Notes: generated by a model not told the origin, from the sequence alone. DNA of 64,000 nucleotides from Unio delphinus (GCA_029339505.1 JAQISU010000345.1:2007501-2071500); one strand, 5' to 3'. Shown: positions 1 to 10,959, counted from the first letter of the stretch. Program-made: numbers and translations.

Positions 1-2103
1 ACAACTTTTTCAATCTGACAACCCTTGTCCCAGTTTTGATACCAAGTTTGCTTTTTACCCAGCCTGATCCTTAGTTCTAACACCAAAGGATTCTTTACTC
101 TAAATATTGCACTCCTATGGGGTATAGCCTTTCTAATAAATGACCCTGCATGTTAATCTAGTAAAGTCCCTTGGGTATCACTTTTTCCAATTCTGGAATG
201 ATAACTTAAGCTAATAGAACCTAACTCTTTCCAAGTCACAAATCTGTTGCAATAGCTGCCACGATAAACTACAATTAATCAACCTCTGTCCACCAGACAA
301 AACAGAAGAAGCTTCAGTAATCTTAATAAAAAAGGATATAAGTAATATACAATTCCTATTATTTGTTTACAAAAACTCAGGAAAATACAATTGGTTTTTA
401 AAGCATGCAATAAATGTAGTGCTTAATTGAGAACAGTACAATTCATTAATACATTCCTACTCAAAAGAACAATTCTTTCTTTTTATGTCATTTTTTTCTA
501 TATTTTTAAAAAAAAGAATTAACAAAGACCTTGGAGCCAAGGACGATTTTGACAATAATGACATCAATGTTTGCTTAAAAAAGTGAACCCAGCCATTAAC
601 CTGCATTTTTTGACCGGTACAAAAAAAATCATTTGCCGAGTGACTGATTAATTAGATCTCTTCTTTCACTCATGGTAATGGTGTATGAGTCATGCCTGAG
701 GCACCTCAAACTTCAGCAAATGGGCATGCCTCACATTAAAAAATACATTCCGTTTCAATAAATAAGAATGACACAATGTCAACAAAAAATGATTTTACTG
801 ATCTAGACATATATGACATTTCTGACCAAATTCAAATTAGAAATATTACATCCAGGGTGGTAACAAGGAAAAACCAATTAGATACAATATCAATTCATTA
901 GTATTCACGACATAGCTCATTAAAAAAAACATTTTCCAATAGATGACATTGACCAATATTCAAAATCAGAAACAAAGGTTCAACAGTGGTAATAAGAAAC
1001 TGCTGACATGTGAACCAAGAAAGCAGTGGCATATCACAAGCTCACCTGCCCTTACAACCCTATGAAATAAACAATAGTCCGAGTTAATTTTAAACCTAAA
1101 CACACCACAAGCATATTTACTGAAAAGACTGTACTAATTGAAAAAGGACCATACTTCATGACAAAGAAGCACAAGATAAAAAATGTCACTGGCTTATCAA
1201 TATTGATTCGATTGGGCACCAATTGCAAGGATATGGTTGTTGACTGGACATAAAACTCTAAGACAATATGAAATCTGCATCAAATATCCTCTGCATTTTT
1301 TTCCTCCAAATTAGTGAAAAGGGAAAAAAATGTTGACTCTAGATTCTAAATAAAGTCTAGAGAGGAATGGCTATCTAAGAATGAAGAAGATTATTCCAAG
1401 AAAGCGAGGCCCACAGCTGGGGGATCTGATAACAATTTACTACATAAACAAGAAGCAGTTGAATATTTGTGGCCCATGTTCTCTTCTAATACTACATCTC
1501 ATTTTTGACCCAAACAGCAAAATTTTCTTAATCATTATTGCAGAAAACTGACCAAAGTTAGTAATCATACTGTACTAACAATGTTATGCATCAGTTTTTC
1601 TGACTTGAGCTTTTAACATTTTAACTACAGTATAACAATTGACAATAATAATGTTATGGGCAGTACTTGTAAAACAGCAGCTGATGATGGAACTCATTTT
1701 CCCATTATAAAAGTTTATCTAATAGCTCACTTCTCACTATTTTTTTCATCATTTTATACTAAAGAGACAGAAATAAATTTGCCCAAAGCCTTTTGACCAA
1801 GTGCTGTTTTCACATACAAAAATTAAATGCTTAGGAACATCTCTGATCCTGTATGCAGTATACATAATCCTCCAGCAATTCTAAAAACTATTAGATAATC
1901 AATCATTTATGTAATTATTATGCATTGAATGCATTGCAATCATATCGCTAGGCTTTTCATTGAAGATAAAAGAAATTAAAATGTGTCTCCAACAGCAAGT
2001 ATTTCTCCATTCAGTGTCAGTCATGTGACTGCTGCAATTTTCAAGTGATACACATGTCTCGCTATCTTGTAAGCAAATTGACACATAAAAAAGTAGTATA
2101 TAC
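1..2103 (-). other. CLIC intron 2 or downstream part, no exon recognised
   Basis: This is AT-rich DNA downstream of CLIC exon 2 on the minus strand, starting with the donor GTATAT. The remaining C-terminal CLIC exons are expected here or beyond the left edge. I did not find a stretch matching the C-terminal GST-like helices, so it is best read as intron. No repeat, RNA gene or other open frame stands out. Confidence 0.4.
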
Positions 2104-2451
2104 CGTTGAAATTTTATCAATTTTGGGGTAAATGCTGTTAGTTGCACTAGTAGGCCTTTTCAGCTCTGGACAATCAGAGTTGATGGACTCGAAAAACTTT
2201 TCTACATCATCTGAAGAGTCTGGAGTGTAGTCTGCAATTGCCTGCCCCAAGTAGTTGTTTCCAGAGATACCCTCAATAAATGGGTAAATCCTTGCTCGAT
2301 TCTTTTCCAAGAATTCTGCTGGGGGATTGAGTGTGTTGACTGTCCACACTTTGAAGTCTGCATTCTTTTCTTCTGCTAGAATATACGATATCATAAATCC
2401 TTGCTGGCAAATTGGACAGGCACCCAGTGATTGCCCATCTATTAGTGATGC
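2104..2451 (-). CDS. CLIC: CLIC (exc-4-like), second coding exon with redox motif
   Basis: This exon of 116 codons encodes residues about 30-145 of the CLIC protein. It opens with ASLIDGQSLGACPICQQGFM, the family's signature helix 1 region. The C-P-I-C pair (residues 41 and 44) matches the glutaredoxin-like site of CLICs, where many members keep only one cysteine. It continues through a WTVNTLNPPAEF strand-helix and the link towards the all-alpha GST C-domain. The acceptor is TTTGTTTTTCAG|GCA and the donor ACG|GTATAT, both phase 0. CLICs are usually about 240-260 residues, so roughly 100 C-terminal residues are missing here; I found no convincing exon between 1 and 2103, so they probably lie off the left edge. 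Expected roles are membrane, tubulogenesis and redox functions; this is family knowledge, not shown by the sequence. Confidence 0.8.
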
Positions 2452-4512
2452 CTGAAAAACAAAGAGAATCAACTTTATTTTAATATTGATAACAATTTCA
2501 ATCATAAACGGTTTTAAAGATCTGCCAAACTACAGCAAATCCCATGCAAGTTTTCAAACCATACGTATGTGTGATGGCAGGAGATGAGAGAGTTGGGAGG
2601 AATAATAAAAAGCCCTCCATCATCTCTCTACATGCCCTGAGTTGCTTATGCGGTTTATGTACAACGTCTTTGCACAGCTATATTTTTCTTCCAAGTCCAA
2701 GAAGAAAATGTGTGTACTGTACTTGTTTTAAACTTAGGGACAGTACGTGGCTTTTAATTTTAAAACAAACATAATAGTTAGTGATGTACTAAGTGCTTTA
2801 AGTACCATGTACTTGAGAATAACCCTAACCCCCACATTGAATAGGTATAAACACTAAAAAGTGCATGACCAGCATATAAGCTGACCAACCCACAATGCAG
2901 AGACATCTCAAGATGCACGAGGAAAGTTCTAAATGCATTCATTTAGGAAACGTAGATTTAAAAAAAAACAACATACATACTTATCTCGAGGTTAGCGTGC
3001 ATGATTAATAAAAAGAAATGATATAAAATTGTTTGAAAATTTATTTTATTGTATGTTTTCTTATTGTTTTTTTCCTAATTTAAATTTGTGTATGATTTGA
3101 TCGAACGATGACAATTTAGCAATTGCAAGTTGCTGTAGCACTACATCTCCCTTATTGTTTGTTTATGCATTGTTCATTTCATATATGTTGTACTATGAGT
3201 CTAAGTGCTTCAAGTATTATGCAAAACAAGCTCAATGAGACAAGCAAATTCTTTCAAGAATTAAAAAGAAAAAAATTCTACCCATATGGGAAAAAGTGTA
3301 TGGGTCTGCAATGAAAAACTGGGAATACACGCACATACATTACACACCAGCAACCACTTCCCTTACATACATAATAGACTGGAAAACCTTGACAAAGAAG
3401 GGCAAATCCACTTCCCAATAGACCATGCCATAACTAAATGGTGCGGAAAAAAAGATCCTTACCACATTAAAGATATGTCATAATGCTGACCCAAATATTC
3501 AGATTTATAGTCTTCCTGAAAAGTTCATTATTATATTTTTTTAAAAAAGTTATTATGTAGAATAGAAACAACAATAAATAGGGTGTAATGTGCTTACGTC
3601 TTGTGTATAGGGAAAAATTACTAAAGAATTTAGAAACAGGGAAGGTTCGAGAGAATCCCATTCTAGCTAAAATGTTTGGTAGCAGACAATTTTTGTACAG
3701 GTGGAACTTCTTGCAAAATGGGAAACTTGGATTAAAATTTACGATGCAGAATTTGTTTAAAGTATGCATTCTAATCTTTTAAATAATGTATTTTTTGTAT
3801 GATTCTAACAAAAGAGGATTGTCTGGGTTTCATCTTCAAGAAGGTCATAGAGGGAGTCTTCATGTTGACATTTAGAAATCACCTTTTCTTACGACTTCCT
3901 AGAGTCAAAATGTGGGATATTTTTGTCCACTTTATGAATATCACTTTTCTTAATTAAAGCACGATACAAAATGGATTTTTGACAAAAAAATAAGTTTTTA
4001 ACAGTGATCCAATTTTTACAGAAATGTCATATCGTTGCGCATTATTACCGGATGCGCAGAATTGGCTGACATGGTGGTATATTTATTGCATATCAATTTG
4101 TGGAAGTGTGCCGATCTAGGCTGTCAGGTATGTGAGATATTTCTGAAGCTTTGACTACTCGTTCCGATGTCAACCGACATTGAAACACATTATACCAGGT
4201 CGTTATTTGGGTAGTAAGACATCGCACTGAAACATAACATGTGATACGTTTTACACTGTAGTGTAGGACTAATTCCAATCGATTAAAATAAATAATAAAA
4301 GCACAGCAGGTGTAAACCACTGTTTAAACTTATGCAGATTTTTATGAACATCCATTTTTATACCACAGCAAGGATAAAATCTAAATTTAAAATTCGTGGC
4401 ACAGCGTGAACTTGAACCCACTTACTTACACGCTCGCTTGCATGATTGTAGGGTGGCGCACTAGTAATGGAAAACTTTCACGAAGGTTATGCTAACATTT
4501 TACAACTCTTAC
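2452..4512 (-). other. CLIC intron 1
   Basis: A 2,061-bp AT-rich intron bounded by GTAAGAG at the donor (4512) and TTTTTCAG at the acceptor (2452), phase 0 on both sides. I see no other gene in it; the short open stretches lack codon-like conservation. The unrelated open frames between 3123 and 3782 are treated as chance. Confidence 0.7.
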
Positions 4513-4599
4513 CCGGATGTAGAGATGATATTTTGGCATGTCACTTGTTTCTTCCGTGTGCTGTTCAGCAGTATTTGTATCTCCATTTTCGTCACTCAT
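4513..4599 (-). CDS. CLIC: CLIC (chloride intracellular channel, exc-4-like), first coding exon
   Basis: This exon encodes the first 29 residues of a CLIC-family protein, starting MSDENG and ending in YHLYIR, the first beta strand of the thioredoxin-like fold. The chosen ATG lies at 4599-4597 in a good context (ACAAAATGA). The exon ends in phase 0 at a clean donor (CGG|GTAAGAG), and the next exon starts in phase 0 at 2451. An in-frame upstream ATG at about 4695 with no stop between leaves open an N-terminal extension of some 32 residues; I prefer the inner ATG because acidic, unstructured N-termini of this kind are common in the family. CLIC proteins are GST-fold proteins that exist soluble or membrane-inserted. 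The identification rests on the joined exons rather than on this short one. Confidence 0.75.
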
Positions 4600-4730
4600 T
4601 TTGTAACTGTTCTCGACTGTTAGATGAGTAACTTCTGAAACAAATTCGCTCTCACTACTGCATAGCCTCGCCCCAATGATATGGCAGCCGCGCATGCGTA
4701 TAACCTTGTCATGTGACTTTGATCACTGAT
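4600..4730 (-). promoter_or_regulatory. Probable CLIC 5' UTR/core promoter with NRF-1-like and E-box-like sites
   Basis: Immediately upstream of the CLIC start lies a small GC-richer patch. GCGCATGCGT at 4690-4699 resembles the palindromic NRF-1 site (GCGCAYGCGC), and GTCATGTGAC at 4709-4718 (GTCACATGAC on the other strand) resembles a USF/TFE-type E-box. Both are common in promoters of broadly expressed metazoan genes. The transcription start itself is not visible. Confidence 0.3.
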
Positions 4731-5456
4731 AGTGTTTGAGGTACGAGGTAACAGGTGCGTCTTTTACGAAGTCTCCAGTCTTACCAACCGAGACGTTTAC
4801 GCCATATTTTAACTGGATATATTTCTATATACGAAAAACAAACGCACGTGTCATAATTCATTAATATGATTTTTATTTTATTGTAAGCGATGGATATTCC
4901 TGCATTAAAATTGATTCCCATTTAAGATCACTGCCAGTTGTCTACCTGCATAGTTTCACGTCTCAGACTAGCGCAATAAAACATGAGATAAGATATACCA
5001 TACACTCTTTAGAAGAAATTAACATTCTCCATTGAAGCATATAACAAATCTCTTTTCACGGATAAATTGTAAAGGTCTATCCAGCATTCTAATTAGTTGA
5101 ATTAGTTTAAAATTATCAGATTATTTTATACACCATTATTAACAAAATATAAGGGAGATAATTAAGAATTAAAATAATTATGTTTCAAACACATCTCGCA
5201 CCGCCAAATCAAAGCTGAAATATTTTCTGTAATGCTTTATGTATATATATTTTAAAAAGCAAGGTTTTAAAGCAATTTTGTGAGAGACAAACATCTACAA
5301 AATGGTATTTTCATTAAACATTAAAAACATAAAAAGTCGAACGCAATGATACTGGTTAAAATATAATCTTGTTTCAAATGATAAGGAGATGTATTGTACT
5401 CTGTACTTAGTACTCTGTATACCAAGAATTCTAGATCATTATTGCTAAAAAAAATA

Positions 5457-5458
<2 letters not shown>
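4731..5458. other. Unassigned AT-rich upstream region of CLIC
   Basis: No coding potential, RNA gene or repeat family is recognised. A CACGTG core lies near 4845. The rest is AT-rich, with a short run of TAG/GTACTC-type words near 5395-5430. Confidence 0.4.

Positions 5459-5503
<45 letters not shown>
5459..5503. repeat. (TG)n microsatellite
   Basis: About 22 uninterrupted TG dinucleotides. Confidence 0.95.
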
Positions 5504-5504
<1 letters not shown>

Positions 5505-5806
5505 TTTGATTTGTTTGTTTTGTTTTGCTTTAAAATTGTTATTTAGTGGTACGAGATCAATTGGATTCATTGAAAATAACTAGACCAGAAAGCTTTTGCC
5601 TATTTTAACAATTATCAAAAGACAACATCATTCTTATTATGAAGACAATTAGTAAAAGGCAGGATGCATCCCATGCAGAGTACGTCTTTTTATACAAAGT
5701 AAAAAAATGGCACAACGTAAATAATACACAAACTAAATAATGGCACAACACAAGTTTGAAATAATTGTTTTCAGAGAGGTAATGTTAATATTTCCTCAAC
5801 TTAACA

Positions 5807-6030
5807 AGGGCCCCGAGTGGCCGAGTGGTCTAAAGCGCTTTCCGTTACGGATCACTACCATCTGACCTCAATGTGGGTATGTGAGAAAGCTTGCCAGTAG
5901 CTTATATTGGGTCGGTGGTTCTTTATGGGGTTTTCCCGGGTTCGTCCCACACCATTAATACTGGCTGCCATACATAGCCTATCTTGTGCTGAAAAATGGC
6001 GTTAAATCGTACTACAACAACACACAAGTA
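5807..6030 (+). mobile_element. tRNA-derived SINE
   Basis: The head GGCCCCGAGTGGCCGAGTGG followed by TCTAAAGCGCT has the layout of a tRNA-Leu/Ser 5' half. It contains a good A box (TGGCCGAGTGG, about 5818-5828) and a weaker B box (GGTTCGTCCC, near 5939-5948) after a long non-tRNA insertion. The 3' part (CTGGCTGCCATAC...AAATGGCGTTAAATCGTACTACAACAAC) is the kind of tail seen on many molluscan and other invertebrate SINEs, ending in a simple CAA/ACA tract. TAACAA occurs on both sides (about 5802 and 6028) and may be a short target duplication. It would be transcribed by Pol III and moved by a LINE partner. Confidence 0.7.
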
Positions 6031-6861
6031 ACAATGTTGGTATTACGAGATAATTGTATATTTCTTTACATTTTTTAATGGGCTAAAATTGTGCTCTACT
6101 CTAGATGTTTAACAATATCACGCATTATTAAACATAAATGCTGATTTTTTTTGTTTTCAAACATAAAGATATATACTTTTTTCAGAAGATGCTGTTTATA
6201 TTACATTATATTGCATATCAAATATAATGATGATCAATATAAACATTATTAACCCTGACAAGTACACTTCTTTTGTTGGAACTATTTCTTTATGGTGTAC
6301 CTAACACGCTGGACTTAAGCCTACATCTGCCACAAAAGTAACTCCGTGCATTATGATCAGTCCTTTGATATTTCTTGTAGCGTCGAAATGATTTTGGTGA
6401 TAATAAGCCTGACTATACTTACCGTCTGGAAATTCATGTCATTACAGATCTCTAGTATTACATGGGCGTAACTAGTATAGTGGAGCACTTAGCGTCAGTG
6501 GGAGAATACATTACATCCCCCCTCCCACCCCGGTAGCTTTAGCGTCAAGGTTGTAAAAATCACCCTGGGCATCTTTAACGTCAAGAGGAATTGAACATAG
6601 GGACTATTGGGCCTGTATAGCGACAAGGGAACGTGGAGAGGCGTGGTGACGTCACGGTACTGAAGACTTGTAACACTGTTGAAACAATGGTAGGAACAGG
6701 TGCGCACCGGGTTAACCTCAGTGGGCAGTAGAGATATACTCCCAATATTTATACAGTGACATAACGCATACAACGTACAATAATATATATTAGTTTGTGG
6801 GTTGAAGCAAAAAAGCAAATCCTTTCGAGACATAGGAGTGGCCCTAGAAAGGGCATTTGGG
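6031..6861. other. Unassigned intergenic DNA
   Basis: Mostly AT-rich. From about 6480 to 6700 there is a GC-richer patch with words such as TTAGCGTCAAGG repeated loosely (6490, 6540, 6579), perhaps an old repeat. No gene is supported. Confidence 0.3.
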
Positions 6862-6913
6862 TTCTTCTTCTTCTTCTTCTTCTTCTTCTTCTTCTTCTTC
6901 TTCTTCTTCTTCT
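6862..6913. repeat. (TTC)n microsatellite
   Basis: About 17 TTC triplets. The open frame that reads it as poly-leucine is a by-product of the repeat. Confidence 0.95.
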
Positions 6914-7469
6914 AGCTCCTGATTATTCCAATGATTCCTTTCTTCTTCTTATTTTCATCCTCGGGAATCCAGTCAAGATGTCGCAGGGCTCTAAATGTTT
7001 CCTAAACTTTTATCCGACACTTATTAAGTTTCTCAGTCTTCTTCTTTATTTTTGTTTTCTTTTCTTCATTATTTCTTCTGATCAGTTTTGTTTAATTTTC
7101 TTTACTTCTACTTGCAACACCTTTCTCATCTTGTCTTCGGCTTTCTGTTTTTGGCCAACTCCCCACTTTAAAAATTACCACTCTGTTAAAAAAAAACACA
7201 TCGTTCTCCAGTAGCATAATTTCAAGCAGATCGCTCGCCACTTTGACACTGTTCACAAAGTCTAGGCTACCTTGATATTGCAATTTTTCAATCTTTTCCA
7301 CCACATAAGCCCCGTCCATTGCCCAAAACTAACTGTGTCTGAATTCGTTGAATAACTCAATGACTATCTTCGTTTTTGCTTATTCCACAGAATGGCATGA
7401 ATGACGGACGCCTGCGTTTATATATTTCAAGCACGACCATGAAAGAAAACGTCCCACAGACTCACTTCA

Positions 7470-8040
7470 CATATGATATACTATCCACACAGAAGGGAAG
7501 GAAAAACAAACCAAAAAATATACTATAAAAAAATCCTAATATATACCATCCTCACTAAAGGTAGGGAAAATAAACCCTACATATACTATCAATATAGTAT
7601 TGAAAAAAAATATATTATAAAAATGACAAAATCTGCTATAAACACAGAAGGGAAGGAAAACAAACCATAAATATACTATTTAAAAACCCCAATATCTACT
7701 ATCTACACAGATGAAAGGGAAGACAAAACACACATATACTATCAACACAGAAGGGAGGAAAATCAAACCACACATATACTATCAACACAGAAGAGAAGGA
7801 AAACAAGCCACAAAATGTACTATCAAAAAACCCCAATATCTACTATCCACACAGAAAGGAGGGAAAATAAACCACACAAATACTATAAACACATAAGAGA
7901 GGAACAGTAAAACACAACTCAACTATCCACATAGAAGGGAGGGAAAACAAAACACACAATATACTATCAAAATCTACACAATCTGCTATCCAGATAGAGA
8001 AGAAGAAAAATTCCACAAATATGATGTCCACACACGGAAA
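7470..8040. repeat. Degenerate minisatellite, unit about 35-40 bp
   Basis: Imperfect tandem copies of a unit reading roughly ATACTATCAACACAGAAGGG followed by AGGAAAACAAACCACA. The words CACAGAAGGGA and ATACTATC recur about a dozen times with indels. Parts (7500-7640 and 7815-7850) carry inserted A-rich segments. No coding function is apparent. Confidence 0.8.
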
Positions 8041-8043
8041 AGA

Positions 8044-8052
8044 GAAGTAAAA

Positions 8053-8110
<58 letters not shown>

Positions 8111-8157
8111 TCACATCAAGAAAAGAGTGCGTGTTTGGAATCACACTGGAAGTAAAA

Positions 8158-8215
<58 letters not shown>

Positions 8216-8253
8216 TCACATCAAGAAAAGAGTGCGTGTTTGGAATCACACTG
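8044..8253. repeat. 105-bp tandem duplication, each copy with its own (AC)n tract
   Basis: Two copies of a unit starting AGTAAAACCACAC, running through 50-55 bp of AC repeat and ending in ACTATCACATCAAGAAAAGAG plus TGCGTGTTTGGAATCACACTG. The offset is 105 bp (8046 versus 8151), and the two non-microsatellite parts look identical. The AC tracts are at about 8053-8108 and 8158-8213. Confidence 0.9.
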
Positions 8254-8341
8254 CTCCACTTTCATTCACACCAATTGGCAGTTTGAACAATTGTTTTGTT
8301 TGAACTTCAAATGCACGTGGCTAATGGTGATATCTCCTTGG

Positions 8342-8760
8342 TCAAGCGCCACACATACAACGACGGCTCCAATCATAGTCCCAATTTATTTGAGTGGTTG
8401 GGAGTGCAGGGGCAGCTTGAGTGGCTTCAATATCCCGACCGTCCGTTCGAGGAATAGTGAAGACCTGCTCTTGTCTTCTTCTATACCATAACCGTGGGGG
8501 AAGTTGTGACTGTTGTGGCTGTGGGTGTGACTGCCGTACTGGACCTAGCTGTGGAGGTGTCATCACCTCAGGTTTCACCCGACAGACTTCACACATCATG
8601 CGGTGAGGTAAAAAAAATTTTAAATGTCTTCCTCTTCTTTATTTTCTTCTTCTTCTCCAAAGTCAGTTCATCCAGGAGGCGCCTAGCACGCTCCAAGTGC
8701 ATTTGGAGTTTCGATATTCTGCTGCTTTTTTAGTTGATGTGACAGCGATCGGTAGCCAGG
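8342..8760 (-). other. Possible decayed ORF of the non-LTR element, downstream of hairpin block B
   Basis: On the minus strand, downstream of the second hairpin block, one frame encodes a short charged stretch (HLERARRLLDEL, then Lys/Glu-rich, near 8700-8630). Another frame (8599-8342) encodes a Pro/Gln-rich stretch of 85 codons. Neither matches a family I know. The position mirrors that of the ORF1-like gene downstream of hairpin block A, so it may be the remnant of a second copy. A perfect 6-bp-stem hairpin (CTCCAA...TTGGAG) lies at 8689-8706. Confidence 0.2.
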
Positions 8761-8771
8761 CAAACCAATCC

Positions 8772-8930
8772 AATCCAATTAGATTTAAGTCGTGTGCGCC
8801 CATTTGGGCATTTACGACTATTTAAAGCCCCATTTGGAGCTAATTAATTTTTTCGAGGGGAAGGAATCGTGCCTCATCCCCCACTCATTAATGCACTCAT
8901 TCGAGTGCTGTTTAATTATTCGATAACCTG
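8772..8930 (-). repeat. Hairpin block B (diverged copy of block A)
   Basis: A block of about 150 bp whose layout and sequence match 10213-10370. It contains three short hairpins: 8789-8818 (outer GTCGT/ACGAC, inner GCCC-ATTT-GGGC), 8825-8840 (AGCCCC/GGAGCT, with a G.U pair when read as minus-strand RNA) and 8893-8908 (GCACTC/GAGTGC). It probably belongs to the leader or trailer of a non-LTR retrotransposon, but its exact place in the element is unknown. Confidence 0.5.
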
Positions 8931-9183
8931 GTGTCAACTATTCGGAAAACGTTTGGAGGTGAGGTGGAAATGTCCATATAAACTTGGGACTGTCTCTGGT
9001 ATATTCTTCTTTCATAAATTGCATAAGTACCAGATTCACCATGGAATCTTTTTGAAGATGGGTGATCTCTAATTGATGGTAGTGTTGGATAGAACGCGCT
9101 ATCAGCCAGATGAGTTCCATCGAACTCTCCAAGTGTAGCCTACCCATCGCCTTCATATTGTTGACTGCTCTGGTCCATCTTGT

Positions 9184-10154
9184 TCATTCGGTTTTATTTT
9201 TAGGTTTTTGCAGTTCTCCCAGTACTTTGAGATCTACTAGGTACTTAATGGCGGACTGTTTATCAAGGTATAATTTTCCCAGGTCTATTTCATGATCTCT
9301 GTTACATATATGTTGATGGAATGCTGTCCATTCATCCATTGTGTATATTTTCCCCCCAACCACAACATTTTTAGTTTGGTTTACTGGTGGCTGAAGATCC
9401 TTAGAGCCCGAGATTGATTGATCCTGCTTCGGTTCATTTATATCCTTGTCAGTTGTTGTTGTTGTTATTATGTTTTTTGTAGGACTCTTCTTGTTCTGCT
9501 GCCTTTTGGTTCTAGATTGAGTGTTACTGGTTGTAGTTGTTAATGGTGGTGATGACAGCGAGCCTTGTAGTAGTTTTACTGTTGTTTTGGTGGTGGCGTC
9601 AGTGGTTTTGTTGGTTGTATCAACTGTTTCTTGAGCCTCCTTTTGTTGTTGATGCTGGTATATTGGTTTTTTTCCCTGGGAGCCATTAGTCCTGGGTTTT
9701 TCCTGTGTTATAACAGGAGATGGTGTTATAACAGTTGTTGGTGGTAATGGTGATAACCTAGCAACAACGCTGGCAAACGACTCATTGGATGCCTGTTCTT
9801 CATGTTGCCGCTGTTGTAGGGGTGGGGGTGAAGTCGAGGTTGTTATTGGCAAGGCCCCGGTGGAAGTTGTAGTTTTATTGTTGGTTGTGGCTTCTAAAAC
9901 TGGCTGCTCGCTCGACTGGACCCTTCTGGTTAGTTGTTTTGAGTAGGAGCACGAGGACCTAGCTTCCTATTCGTCCTACCAATGCCCCTAGGCCAATTTC
10001 TGGTTACTTCTTCTATTTTCTCTTCCCAGATTAAGAGCAATGTACATCTCTTTTCCTGTGCTCTTAAACTCCAACTTGTAGCGACTGAAAGGCCAAGGCC
10101 CTTCAGTGTATTCATAGCTTGGGTGGGTAAATTTTCTTCCATCGCTAGCGTCAT
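9184..10154 (-). pseudogene. Non-LTR retrotransposon ORF1-like gene, frameshifted
   Basis: Two overlapping frames run from an ATG at 10154 through about 9925 (N-terminal part with LKGLGLSVATSW and a basic stretch TRNWPRGIGRTNRKLG) and then, one frame over, through 9184. The second part is Thr/Pro/Gln-rich and disordered. It includes the motif ESFASVVARLSP, of a kind often seen in ORF1/Gag-like proteins of invertebrate LINEs, and ends in a more ordered segment around IYTMDEWTAFHQHI and the C-terminus. Very high ACA/ACC use reflects the Thr runs. ORF1 proteins bind element RNA; no zinc knuckle or RRM can be claimed here. A change of frame between about 9925 and 9900 breaks the gene unless it is a programmed shift. 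It could instead be an unrelated low-complexity protein. Confidence 0.4.
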
Positions 10155-10212
10155 AGTACTTGCTACTGCTCTCTTCGCTGTCGACTGTGTGTAAGTGGAG
10201 CCAGACAGTTAG

Positions 10213-10370
10213 TTAGTTTTAATTAAAGTCGTTTTCACCCATATGGGCATGTACGACTGGTTAGATCCCCGTTTGGGGATATTTAATTGTTTCGAGGGAG
10301 GTGGTAAGGTGCCACACTTCCCTACGCTTTAATGCACCATTTGGTGTTATTTGAATTATCCGATTTCGAG
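10213..10370 (-). repeat. Hairpin block A upstream of the ORF1-like gene
   Basis: Diverged copy of block B, about 60 bp upstream of the ORF1-like start on the minus strand. Hairpins: 10228-10257 (outer GTCGT/ACGAC, inner CCCATATGGG), 10265-10280 (ATCCCC-GTTT-GGGGAT) and 10335-10346 (CACC-ATTT-GGTG). Stem sequences differ from block B while pairing is kept, which points to selection on RNA structure. Confidence 0.5.
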
Positions 10371-10611
10371 ATTTTACTGCCTCACGGGATATAATTAATA
10401 ATATAAACGAATGGGATTTGATACACACATTCGTTGACAGCGGTGTTACATGTCGGAAGAGGAAAGACGATTCTCGTGGCCCGGAAAGGATGGCGCAAGC
10501 GTCACATTTTCGTCTTGACGTACTTAGAATAAATTTTGAAATTATCATGTGATCATTTGTGCTGCTTAATTTAGAAAAGACGGAGATGGCATGGTTACTA
10601 ACACTTTTAAA

Positions 10612-10945
10612 AAGGCCCTGATGGCTGGGAGTAAGCCACCTCATAAGGTTAATGTTTTGGCTTCCTATTTTTCTAAACTATTTAGTTGCCGCCTTGTGCG
10701 GCTGGCCCTGATGGCTCTGGGAATTAAGCCACCTTATACAAGTAATTTGGGGTCTTATGTAAATCCTATTATTATAATTCTGAATTACCGCATTGTGCGG
10801 TTGGGCCTGATAGCTCTGGAATTAAGCCACCTTATAAATCTAATTTATGGGATCTATCATAAACCTATTAATATAACTATTTAGTTACCGCATTGTGCAG
10901 TTGGTCCTGATAGCTCTGGGATTAAGCCACCTTATAATTCTTATT
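10612..10945 (-). repeat. About 100-bp tandem repeat with conserved hairpin
   Basis: Three copies and a partial one at about 100-bp spacing (hairpins begin near 10688, 10788 and 10888). The core reads GCCGC-CTTGT-GCGGC or ACCGC-ATTGT-GCGGT, followed by CTGATRGCTCTGG and TTAAGCCACCTTAT. The closing base pair changes from G-C to A-T between copies. It lies between the RNase H tail and hairpin block A, so it is probably the 3' UTR of the non-LTR element. Confidence 0.65.
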
Positions 10946-10959
10946 TGAGGTTCTATGTA

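Noticed and set aside
5807..5890. A functional tRNA gene
   Set aside because: The cloverleaf cannot be completed: the B box is about 120 bp from the A box, as in a tRNA-derived SINE.
6795..7214. 139-codon frame with a Leu run
   Set aside because: Made by the (TTC)n tract plus T-rich DNA.
7092..7319. 75-codon minus-strand frame starting MDGAYVVEK in good start context
   Set aside because: Looks mildly protein-like at the start, but no family, no clear splice donor and a low-complexity tail; not enough to call an exon.
8240..8733. Overlapping plus-strand frames
   Set aside because: Antisense to the presumed LINE remnant and without family features.
10700..10930. CTGATGG/CTGATAG motif recalling a hammerhead ribozyme core
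   Set aside because: The invariant CUGANGA and GAAA core elements are not both present; the conserved hairpin is a simple stem-loop.
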